A DNA stretch of 6,813 nt from Methyloprofundus sp. (lineage in GTDB: Bacteria > Pseudomonadota > Gammaproteobacteria > Methylococcales > Methylomonadaceae). Shown here one piece after another: positions 1 through 6,117 of the stretch (the stretch's first letter is position 1; each line of letters starts with the position of its first letter). The position numbers and the translations under genes are program-made. Under the pieces are notes generated by a model. The model ran no database searches, was not told the origin of the DNA, and was given only the letters and a program-made list of their open reading frames with translations. The stretch spans positions 1-6,813 of the forward strand of contig WTCN01000201.1 in NCBI GenBank assembly GCA_013138555.1, in the 5' to 3' direction.

Positions 1-383
1 ATAAAATGCAGCAACTTGTCAGTCAGGCTAAAAAACGCCTGCCTGTAGTACTGGAACAGTTACGTACTAAACTTAGAAATAATATTGCTGAATTAGTCGC
101 CGACCCTGACTACGACCGCGTAGAGCAGGAAATGGTCTTACTCACCCAAAAGCTGGATGTAGACGAAGAACTGGATCGACTGGAAACACATATAATTGAA
201 GTGTTACGCGTATTAGAACAACAAGAGCCTATTGGCCGCCGCCTGGATTTTCTAATGCAGGAAATGAACCGGGAAGCAAATACCTTAGGCTCAAAATCGG
301 CTGACAAAGAAATGACCTCTATCTCAATTGAGCTTAAAGTACTGATTGAGCAAATACGCGAACAAGTCCAGAATATAGAATAA
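1..383 (+). CDS. yicC: YicC/YloC family endoribonuclease, C-terminal part (5' end outside window)
   Basis: Only the last ~126 codons are present. The frame is open from base 3 to the TAA at 381-383, and the Met at base 6 is internal rather than the start, because the family is about 290 aa long. The visible part is the conserved C-terminal DUF1732 domain: a long charged helical region, then GRRLDFLMQEMNRE (residues 77-90 counted from the Met at base 6), then the block ANTLGSKSADKE, and an ending IELKVLIEQIREQVQNIE. This is almost residue for residue the end of E. coli YicC. From the family, this is a cytoplasmic oligomeric endoribonuclease of the YicC/YloC type, involved in RNA turnover and stationary-phase fitness. 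gmk starts 9 bp downstream on the same strand, so the two are probably cotranscribed. A yicC-gmk neighbourhood is common in proteobacteria. Confidence 0.95.
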   Translation, partial: KMQQLVSQAKKRLPVVLEQLRTKLRNNIAELVADPDYDRVEQEMVLLTQKLDVDEELDRLETHIIEVLRVLEQQEPIGRRLDFLMQEMNREANTLGSKSADKEMTSISIELKVLIEQIREQVQNIE

Positions 384-392
384 GGAATCAAT

Positions 393-1007
393 ATGACTCA
401 AGGTAAGCTGTATATTATCTCTGCTCCATCCGGCGCAGGTAAAACTAGTTTAATCAAGAAGCTACTCCCGACTCTGGATAAGCTCATGGTATCAGTTTCT
501 CATACCACGCGTACTCAACGCCCGGGAGAAGTAGCAGGGACTGATTATTTTTTTACCTCGGTTGATAAATTTAATGCCATGATTGCTCAGTCTGATTTTC
601 TTGAGTATGCCCAGGTATTTGATAATTTTTACGGTACTGCACAAAGCTCTGTTGAGAACAGCCTTAATCAAGGAATCGACGTTATTTTAGAAATAGACTG
701 GCAAGGTGCTCAGCAAATCCGCCGTCTACTTCCCAATACCATTACAATTTTTATTTTACCTCCTTCGACAGACATTCTCGCCCAACGTTTGCAAAGCCGC
801 GGACAAGATGACAAAGCAACAATTGACCGTCGTATGCAGGACGCAATCAATGAAATGAGCCACTATGCGGAGTATGATTACCTGCTTATCAATGATGATT
901 TTAATACCGCTTTAAACGAGCTTAAATCCATTATCATAGCAAACCGATTAAACATTGATCGCCAACAACACCAGTTAAAAGCATTATTGGTCGATTTGCT
1001 GACATAA
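393..1007 (+). CDS. gmk: Guanylate kinase
   Basis: Cytoplasmic enzyme that phosphorylates GMP (and dGMP) to GDP with ATP, an essential step in purine nucleotide synthesis. The 204-aa length is normal for the family. Residues 10-18 (SAPSGAGKT) form the P-loop, with Ala in place of the more usual first Gly, as is common in gammaproteobacterial Gmk. The GMP-binding signature lies at 38-54 (TTR, RPGE, G, DYFF). EIDWQGAQQIR (100-110) is the conserved central strand and helix. The lid arginines fall around R132, R136 and R146-R147. The ATG at 393 is chosen because a good Shine-Dalgarno (AAGGA, 382-386) lies 6 nt upstream, overlapping the yicC stop codon, and because the P-loop begins about 10 residues in, as expected. 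rpoZ, a frequent downstream partner of gmk, is absent here. Confidence 0.97.
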   Translation: MTQGKLYIISAPSGAGKTSLIKKLLPTLDKLMVSVSHTTRTQRPGEVAGTDYFFTSVDKFNAMIAQSDFLEYAQVFDNFYGTAQSSVENSLNQGIDVILEIDWQGAQQIRRLLPNTITIFILPPSTDILAQRLQSRGQDDKATIDRRMQDAINEMSHYAEYDYLLINDDFNTALNELKSIIIANRLNIDRQQHQLKALLVDLLT

Positions 1008-1064
1008 AACAGTCATAATAGCCATAATACAAACAAGGTTTTTTTGATTTATGAGTAACACGAT

Positions 1065-2018
1065 ATGACGAGGTTAGTATCAATATTATTACTGGCACTA
1101 GCCTATAATCATACCTTTGCAAATCCGCCGTTAAACGAACCGATTTCCCCTATTCCCGAGCCTGTTACTAACTCCCCTAAGCAGGTTCAGCTGGGTCGCC
1201 TTTTATTTCATGATGTTCGCTTGTCACAAAACAACCAGCTTTCCTGCGCTAGTTGCCATTCACTAAAGCACGGCGGTGCAGATGGGCAAGTTGTTTCCAC
1301 AGGTGTTAACGGCAGCAAAGGGGAGATTAACTCACCTACAATTTTTAATTGCTCGCTTAACTTTCGACAATTCTGGGATGGCCGGGCAGATAATTTACTT
1401 AGCCAGATTGATGGGCCTATCAGCAACCCTATAGAAATGAACAGTTCATGGCCAGAAGTACTCTCTAAACTAAAGCAAGATCCTTTCTATATTGAACAGT
1501 TCCAGCAGGCTTTTAAAAACGGGCTAACGATTAATAATATTAAAGCCGCTATTGTTATTTTCGAGGAAAGCTTGCTCACGCCTGATAGCCGTTTTGATTT
1601 ATACCTAAAAAACATACCTAATGCTTTAAGCGCAGAGGAACTCGAAGGCTATTCGCTTTTTAAACAATATGGCTGCATTTCCTGTCATCAAGGGGTTGCT
1701 ATCGGAGCTAACCTCTACCAACGCTTCGGTATCATGGGGGACTATTTTGCAGATCGTGGTAATATTACGCCTAGCGATTTGGGGCGCTATCGCGTTACCC
1801 AGAATGAAAAGGATAAATATGTCTTTAAAGTGCCTAGTTTAAGAAATGCCGCACTCACTGCGCCTTACTTTCACGATGGCTCAACTAACACGCTAGAAGA
1901 AGCAGTAGCAATTATGATGCGCTACCAGCTAGGGCGCATCCCAAATAAGCAAGATATCAATAAAATTGTCCTGTTTATTAAATCCCTGACTGGGCAATAT
2001 AACAAAAGCAAGCTATGA
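1065..2018 (+). CDS. Di-heme cytochrome c peroxidase (CcpA/MauG family), secreted
   Basis: The 317-aa precursor has a short hydrophobic signal peptide (residues 1-19, probable cleavage after TFA), so the mature protein should be periplasmic. Two c-type heme sites are present: CASCH (61-65) in the N-terminal peroxidatic domain and CISCH (204-208) in the C-terminal electron-transfer domain. Other family features are LGRLLFHD (43-50), FWDGRA (103-108, with the Trp thought to lie between the hemes), NPIEMN (121-126, with the active-site Glu), PSLRN and PYFHDGS (257-273), and Met284, which aligns with the distal Met ligand of the second heme. Family role: reduction of H2O2 to water with electrons from small cytochromes or copper proteins. 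The loop that carries the distal His in classical enzymes (SIGH type) reads STGV here (V81), suggesting an open peroxidatic heme or a MauG-like role. A weak GAG Shine-Dalgarno is at 1053-1055. The stop overlaps the next start as ATGA. Confidence 0.93.
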   Translation: MTRLVSILLLALAYNHTFANPPLNEPISPIPEPVTNSPKQVQLGRLLFHDVRLSQNNQLSCASCHSLKHGGADGQVVSTGVNGSKGEINSPTIFNCSLNFRQFWDGRADNLLSQIDGPISNPIEMNSSWPEVLSKLKQDPFYIEQFQQAFKNGLTINNIKAAIVIFEESLLTPDSRFDLYLKNIPNALSAEELEGYSLFKQYGCISCHQGVAIGANLYQRFGIMGDYFADRGNITPSDLGRYRVTQNEKDKYVFKVPSLRNAALTAPYFHDGSTNTLEEAVAIMMRYQLGRIPNKQDINKIVLFIKSLTGQYNKSKL

Positions 2019-4522
2019 ACAAGGCTATAAAGGCACTCCCTCTACTCTTTATTCTGACTATGCTGATATTAGCCAGCAGTTTGTATTCGCTTTCGCAAGT
2101 TGATCATAAAGCCTATCAAAATAAAACGGTTTTAGTGAGAAACATTAATGAACAAGCCTCCCAGTTAAGTTTAGCTATTTTTTTAGTGGCCGAAGGAGTC
2201 GATAAAGATTACGACCATGTCACCTCGGTAAAACAACATTTAGTCATGCTTAGCAAACAACTTAAGCTAAACACTCAGCCAAGTACAGAACTATATCAGT
2301 CAACGCTAAGCTTGATAGATCAGGTTGAACAAGTTAAAAGCCTGCATGCGATTTACCGGAATTCCTTACGTTTTTTTCCCAGAGCAAGCACTCAATTACA
2401 GCAGCTGCTAAGTAAAGAAAATCAGACAACTGAATTAGTTCATCAGTTAAGTGCCCTAGAACACAGGCTTTTATTATTTAATATCAACTCGGATATAACC
2501 AACAAAACTGAGCTATTACAAAGCATCCACGCTATTGAAAATAACCCGGTTTTTTTCAATTTAGCAACTGAACCAAAGCTTCAGTTTGATTTATTATTGA
2601 AGCATATAAAACTTATCATTGATGCCCGGCAACAGTTAAAACACTTATATGCCAGCATTCTCAACCCAGCTATCACAGCACAGTCACATACCTTACTCGC
2701 GGTTTATAGCGCAGATTTCCAGGTAAGTCTAAAAAAATCCGCGACCATTAAAAAAGGTTTTTATATCTCCACCCTTTTCCTTATTAGCAGTGTCATTTTC
2801 GTGCTGAGTCATCTTAAAAGCACCTTAACCAAGCTACATAGCAATGAACACACTTTAAGCCTAGCCGCAACCGTTTTTGAACACAACCCTGAAGGTATTG
2901 TACTATCAGATGCTGACAACAAAATTTTACAAATCAATGCTGCCTTTAGCAGATTAACAGGCTACATAGCTGAAGATGTCATTGGCCGAAACCCAAGTAT
3001 GCTTAGCTCAGGCAAACAAAGCAATGAGTTTTATCAAGACATGTGGCAAACACTCCATACGCAAGGTAAATGGAGTGGAGAACTTTATAACCGTCGTAAA
3101 AATGGAGAAATTTATCCAGAACACTTAACGGTTATCGCCATTAAAAACAAGCAGAACACATTAACCCATCATATTGCTATTTTTAATGACTTATCTCAAC
3201 AGAAAGAAGCCGAGCAGCATATTCATTTTCTGGCACATTATGACCCTTTGACACAACTGGCCAATAGAAGCTTGTTTACTGAACGCTTGCAACAGGCAAT
3301 TATTAAAAGCAAAAGAAGCCATAAAAGTATTGCTTTACTGTTTATCGACTTAGATCGCTTCAAAGAAGTGAATGACAGCTTTGGTCATAAAGCAGGCGAC
3401 CAGCTTTTAATTCAGGTTGCTAATGATATAAAAAGCTGTATTCGTGATTCAGACAGTGCAGCCAGGCTTGGTGGTGACGAGTTTATTGTTACTCTGGAAG
3501 AGCTTTCTCACGATGAATTAATTATCAACACACCTATTGTTGCCTCCAAGATTCTAAAGGCATTAGCACATAAATATAGACTAGAAATGGCGCATGCTTA
3601 TATCGGTGCCAGCATTGGTATAGCCATTTACCCTGAAGATGCGCTGACTGCTGACAAATTACTACAATGCGCCGATATGGCGATGTACCATGCTAAAGAA
3701 CAAGGGAAAAATAATTATCAGTTTTACTCTAGCAAATTAAATGAAAAAGCAAAGCGCCGCACATATCTGGAGCAAGAATTACGCCTGGCCTTAAGCCACA
3801 ACCAATTATTTTTACATTATCAACCTCAATATAATATTCGTTCTAAGAAAATTGAAAGTTTTGAAGCACTGATACGCTGGCATCATCCCGAACTAGGTTT
3901 ACTCCCACCCGATGAATTTATTCCTATTGCAGAAGATACTGGCCTTATTATCAGAATTGGATTATGGGTATTACAAACGGCAGTTAGACAGCTAATTATC
4001 TGGCAAAAAAGCTTTAACTCAAAGCTATCAATGGCCATCAATATATCTGTTAAACAATTAGAGAATGATGAGCTCAGCCTGGCAGTAAAATCCTTATTAG
4101 AACTCACTCAACTGTCCCCCGAATCTCTGGAACTTGAAGTCACCGAAAATATTTTGATTGATGATGACTCGGTCACACTTGCTAATCTACACAAACTTTA
4201 CGATCTAGGCATACAAATCTCAATGGATGACTTCGGAACCGGGTATTCTAATATGAGCTACCTGAAAAAATTGCCGATAGGGCGGATTAAAATTGACCGC
4301 TGTTTTATCTCGGATATTCCTCAAGATAACAACGATGCAGCTATTGCACAAGCCATTATCGCTATGGCTCAGAGTTTCGACTTTAATGTGATTGCTGAAG
4401 GCGTTGAAACAGAAGAACAAGAAAAGTTTCTCTTACAACATGGCTGTTATACTGGACAAGGCTTTTTATTTAGCCGCCCCGTCTGCGCAGAAGAGGCAAC
4501 TAAACTATTATTAAATAATTAG
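2015..4522 (+). CDS. Inner-membrane PAS-GGDEF-EAL c-di-GMP turnover protein with helical periplasmic sensor region
   Basis: An 835-aa membrane signalling protein. TM1 (about 8-28) and TM2 (about 248-266) flank a ~220-residue, Cys-free, predicted all-helical periplasmic region. The stretch HAIYRNSLRFFP (111-122) and the YDHV motif (66-69) resemble the DAHL sensor family, which I call from memory. A PAS domain follows (about 282-392: NPEGIVLSDADNKIL, GRNPSMLSSG, NRRKNGE). Next is the GGDEF domain (about 404-570) with intact GGDEF at 486-490 and an RxxD inhibitory site at R477-D480. The EAL domain (about 584-833) has EAL at 617-619, N676, E708, DDFGTGYS (738-745), K759/D761, AEGVE (794-798) and QGF (815-817). 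Both domains therefore look catalytically competent: diguanylate cyclase (2 GTP to c-di-GMP) and phosphodiesterase (c-di-GMP to pGpG). The direction in vivo cannot be read from sequence. The start overlaps the peroxidase stop by 4 bp, suggesting translational coupling and a shared signal. Confidence 0.95.
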   Translation: MNKAIKALPLLFILTMLILASSLYSLSQVDHKAYQNKTVLVRNINEQASQLSLAIFLVAEGVDKDYDHVTSVKQHLVMLSKQLKLNTQPSTELYQSTLSLIDQVEQVKSLHAIYRNSLRFFPRASTQLQQLLSKENQTTELVHQLSALEHRLLLFNINSDITNKTELLQSIHAIENNPVFFNLATEPKLQFDLLLKHIKLIIDARQQLKHLYASILNPAITAQSHTLLAVYSADFQVSLKKSATIKKGFYISTLFLISSVIFVLSHLKSTLTKLHSNEHTLSLAATVFEHNPEGIVLSDADNKILQINAAFSRLTGYIAEDVIGRNPSMLSSGKQSNEFYQDMWQTLHTQGKWSGELYNRRKNGEIYPEHLTVIAIKNKQNTLTHHIAIFNDLSQQKEAEQHIHFLAHYDPLTQLANRSLFTERLQQAIIKSKRSHKSIALLFIDLDRFKEVNDSFGHKAGDQLLIQVANDIKSCIRDSDSAARLGGDEFIVTLEELSHDELIINTPIVASKILKALAHKYRLEMAHAYIGASIGIAIYPEDALTADKLLQCADMAMYHAKEQGKNNYQFYSSKLNEKAKRRTYLEQELRLALSHNQLFLHYQPQYNIRSKKIESFEALIRWHHPELGLLPPDEFIPIAEDTGLIIRIGLWVLQTAVRQLIIWQKSFNSKLSMAINISVKQLENDELSLAVKSLLELTQLSPESLELEVTENILIDDDSVTLANLHKLYDLGIQISMDDFGTGYSNMSYLKKLPIGRIKIDRCFISDIPQDNNDAAIAQAIIAMAQSFDFNVIAEGVETEEQEKFLLQHGCYTGQGFLFSRPVCAEEATKLLLNN

Positions 4523-4538
4523 TGCGGACTTTGGTGCG

Positions 4539-5027
4539 TCATTGTGGGGAATATCTAAACTCCCCGGCCTGTTTATCTTTACTCACCTTATCCCAATGAA
4601 AGACCTTGCCATTCATGGTAATATAAATACCCGCAGGCAGTAGCTGCACAGCAGTGACAGCACACCCCAGATTAAACAAGGCATCTGATTGATTGATTGT
4701 ATAGGGAATCATTGCCCCTACTAGCACAATCGTTTTGTCATCATCTATTGTGGCTAAGTACTTAGCTGTCTCAACCATGGTGTCTGTGCCATGAGTGATA
4801 ATGATTTGTTTTATTGTAGCAGCAACACAAGCCTGTTTAACCAACTCTCTATCAGCCTCACCCATTTCCAGGCTATCTTTTAACATAAGTTGTTGCATAT
4901 CAAACTCTACACGACAACGGGCCTGCTTCAGCATTGCGGGAAGATGTGTTTCGGGAAAATATAACTCGCCATTAAGCTCATTATAATGTTTGTCTAGTGT
5001 GCCACCCGTAATAATCAGTTTTATCAT
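4539..5027 (-). CDS. Single-domain asparaginase-like protein
   Basis: A 162-aa protein matching only the N-terminal catalytic domain of L-asparaginases (full enzymes are about 330 aa). Visible motifs are TGGTLDK (7-13, nucleophile-position T10), THGTDTM (78-84, T81-D82 matching the Thr89-Asp90 pair of E. coli AnsB), VGAMIP (103-108) and VSK (148-150, with K150 matching Lys162 of AnsB). All catalytic-residue positions therefore appear kept. No signal peptide is seen, so it is cytoplasmic. It ends cleanly with TGA, and the neighbouring DNA is the convergent c-di-GMP gene, with no remnant of a C-terminal domain. It therefore looks like one of the stand-alone short asparaginase-domain proteins known in proteobacteria rather than a broken ansA/ansB. 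Since the second domain normally completes the active site and tetramer, asparaginase activity is uncertain. Its start overlaps the upstream gene's stop (ATGA, 5024-5027), with a weak AAGAG Shine-Dalgarno about 6 nt before the ATG. Confidence 0.85.
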   Translation of the reverse strand: MIKLIITGGTLDKHYNELNGELYFPETHLPAMLKQARCRVEFDMQQLMLKDSLEMGEADRELVKQACVAATIKQIIITHGTDTMVETAKYLATIDDDKTIVLVGAMIPYTINQSDALFNLGCAVTAVQLLPAGIYITMNGKVFHWDKVSKDKQAGEFRYSPQ

Positions 5028-5344
5028 TGCACTCTTTGCAGCTGCTCAGTTGCAGCGATGCCTATTTCCGAGCTTTGCTCTTTATCAATAATACGTTGTA
5101 AAACGGAAGCACTAGATTCTTCCAGCAAGGCTATTGCCGCAAGACGAACCGATGGATAATGCGCCCTCAAAGCAGCTAATTCCCTAAGATAGGCATTTGC
5201 TTCACGCAACTCATGCAACATTAATTTTTCAGGGTCTCCGGTAAAAAGCTCACGCACCAGATCACCATAACGCATTTGCTCACGCACTAAATCTCTGGGA
5301 TCTACTTTAGGTATTTCGGTTGGATCGCTACAGCAGTTGCTCAT
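5024..5344 (-). CDS. Small hypothetical helical protein with N-terminal Cys pair
   Basis: I do not recognise this 106-aa protein. It begins MSNCCSDP, with two adjacent cysteines (C4, C5) and no others. A proline-containing linker (P8, P12, P16) follows, then predicted helices: a charged one about 17-60 (rich in Arg, Glu and Leu) and two Ala/Leu-rich ones about 64-85 and 92-104. The last two have the spacing of a degenerate HEAT-like helical pair (SVRLAAIALL ... SEIGIAATEQL). No signal peptide or TM segment is seen. I chose the ATG at 5344. The frame can be extended to a TTG at 5425, but that extra 27-residue stretch is encoded mostly by a palindromic repeat and has no Shine-Dalgarno support. 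Only a weak AGG lies upstream of the ATG. The stop overlaps the asparaginase-like start (ATGA), implying coupled translation and possibly joint function. Confidence 0.7.
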   Translation of the reverse strand: MSNCCSDPTEIPKVDPRDLVREQMRYGDLVRELFTGDPEKLMLHELREANAYLRELAALRAHYPSVRLAAIALLEESSASVLQRIIDKEQSSEIGIAATEQLQRVQ

Positions 5345-5367
5345 ATTTATAACGCCTATATAGAAAC

Positions 5368-5400
5368 GTAAGGTGGGCAAAAAAGCCTTGCCCACCTTAC
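5368..5400. repeat. Perfect 13-bp inverted repeat (REP-like palindrome)
   Basis: The arms GTAAGGTGGGCAA (5368-5380) and TTGCCCACCTTAC (5388-5400) are exact reverse complements around a 7-nt loop. The element lies in the 84-bp gap between the membrane protein stop (5429) and the small protein start (5344). No T-run follows the stem on either strand, so it is not a classic intrinsic terminator. The arm resembles the GTAGGGTGGGCA-type palindromes that recur in many gammaproteobacterial genomes (recalled, not searched). In the minus-strand transcript it would form a stable hairpin that could protect or separate the two halves of the message. Confidence 0.75.
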
Positions 5401-5428
5401 CACAGCAGTCTATGCCGCGAAACAAAAA

Positions 5429-5989
5429 CTACTTTTCATCGCCCCCTTTACACTGACTGCAATGCTCATTCCAGATTGGATTATCTAAGTCATCCTGATG
5501 TAACTTTGCCTGATCGTCAGGATAAATATGCCAGAATGACTGATCTATTTTTGCATCATCATAGCCATTTTTTCTTTGATGGTTAAACGGACACCACCAG
5601 TTTTCTATAATCTTAACCAGATAGGCGTGCCACTCAAAAAGACCTACACTCACAGGACAATACCAGGTGCAGTTCAAAATCCAGTAGAGTCTTGATTTAG
5701 CAAGACTCCAGGAAAAAGTACCATCCATGGTAATTTGATTTTTTAAATTATAACGGTGGGTTTCTCGCTTGGGAAGAAAATCAAATAAGGTTTTCAGGTT
5801 TTCCGCACCCACCATTTTTAAGTGGTAATAAGATAAAAGCGCACTAACAATCACAAACGGCCAGGTAAGTATTGGTAAATAAACTAAGAGCAGACCTATT
5901 CCGCGCCGCCATACAGGAACTTGCTTATGGTTGCGGCCAATATTGACTCGGTGCTCTTCTTGGGTTTGTGATGACTCACAGGCTTTCAT
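5429..5989 (-). CDS. Unrecognised Trp/Cys-rich membrane-anchored protein
   Basis: A 186-aa protein whose function I do not recognise. A hydrophilic, basic N-terminus (1-30) leads into one strong TM segment (about 31-55, IGLLLVYLPILTWPFVIVSA). The rest is soluble and carries ten tryptophans in the whole protein, plus regularly placed potential ligands: C107-x3-C111 in NCTWYCP, H121 in FEWHAYL, W131-W132-C133 in ENWWCPFNH, H137, and a C-terminal CSQC (177-180). The paired Cys/His/Trp pattern looks like a conserved metal, heme or disulfide site, but it does not match CxxCH or a ferredoxin motif. The basic N-terminus before the TM suggests the N-terminus is inside and the C-terminal domain is periplasmic, which is inference only. 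The start is secure: AGAGGAG (5996-6002 on the minus strand) sits 6 nt before the ATG. It heads a probable three-gene unit with the two genes downstream. Confidence 0.8.
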   Translation of the reverse strand: MKACESSQTQEEHRVNIGRNHKQVPVWRRGIGLLLVYLPILTWPFVIVSALLSYYHLKMVGAENLKTLFDFLPKRETHRYNLKNQITMDGTFSWSLAKSRLYWILNCTWYCPVSVGLFEWHAYLVKIIENWWCPFNHQRKNGYDDAKIDQSFWHIYPDDQAKLHQDDLDNPIWNEHCSQCKGGDEK

Positions 5990-5995
5990 TATTTA

Positions 5996-6002
5996 CTCCT
6001 CT
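5996..6002 (-). promoter_or_regulatory. Strong Shine-Dalgarno of the Trp/Cys-rich membrane protein
   Basis: AGAGGAG on the minus strand, 6 nt before the ATG at 5989. It is the best ribosome site in the minus-strand cassette and fixes the start of the first gene. Confidence 0.75.
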
Positions 6003-6006
6003 AGTA

Positions 6007-6012
6007 ATTATA
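6007..6012 (-). promoter_or_regulatory. Possible -10 box for the minus-strand three-gene unit
   Basis: A perfect TATAAT on the minus strand lies in an AT-rich stretch, 17 nt before the start codon of the membrane protein. The hexamer 17 bp further upstream (ACAAAA) is a poor -35 match. A transcript starting about 7 nt downstream would have a very short leader that barely includes the Shine-Dalgarno. This is therefore a weak call. Confidence 0.25.
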
Positions 6013-6097
6013 AACCAATACATTTATTATTTTGTATTAAACGATATTGGACACGCAAGAATGTGCATGAAGTGAAGCTTATAAAGCCTACATGAAA

Positions 6098-6117
6098 GCG
6101 GGGTATTTCCCCCCCGC
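6098..6117 (-). terminator. GC-rich hairpin, possible back-up terminator
   Basis: GCGGGG (6098-6103) and CCCCGC (6112-6117) pair as a 6-bp all-GC stem with an 8-nt loop. On the minus strand it is followed by TTTC. It includes a run of seven Cs (6109-6115). It sits just beyond the REP-like element and shares two bases with it. The short T-run makes termination only possible. The remaining flanks of this 272-bp gap (6013-6097 and 6195-6261) show no gene that I can support. Confidence 0.3.

Noticed and set aside
110..391. Minus-strand open frame opposite yicC.
   Set aside because: Ser/Cys/Ile-rich antisense shadow of a conserved coding region, with no domain.
1051..1068. Five-codon leader frame (ATG at 1051) whose TGA overlaps the peroxidase ATG.
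   Set aside because: It is very short, its AAGG is too far upstream (about 13 nt), and its GAG is more useful as the Shine-Dalgarno of the peroxidase itself. Chance is the simpler explanation.
2090..2160. Second possible signal or lipoprotein site at the start of the c-di-GMP protein.
   Set aside because: The N-terminal hydrophobic stretch has no lipobox Cys and is followed by a second TM before PAS, so it is a membrane anchor.
4539..5027. Asparaginase-like gene as a truncated pseudogene.
   Set aside because: There is a clean stop, intact catalytic positions, a coupled start and no downstream remnant, and short stand-alone forms are known.
5345..5425. N-terminal extension of the small protein from a TTG at 5425.
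   Set aside because: The start is weak and without a Shine-Dalgarno, the extra residues are encoded by a palindrome, and the ATG at 5344 gives a sensible protein.
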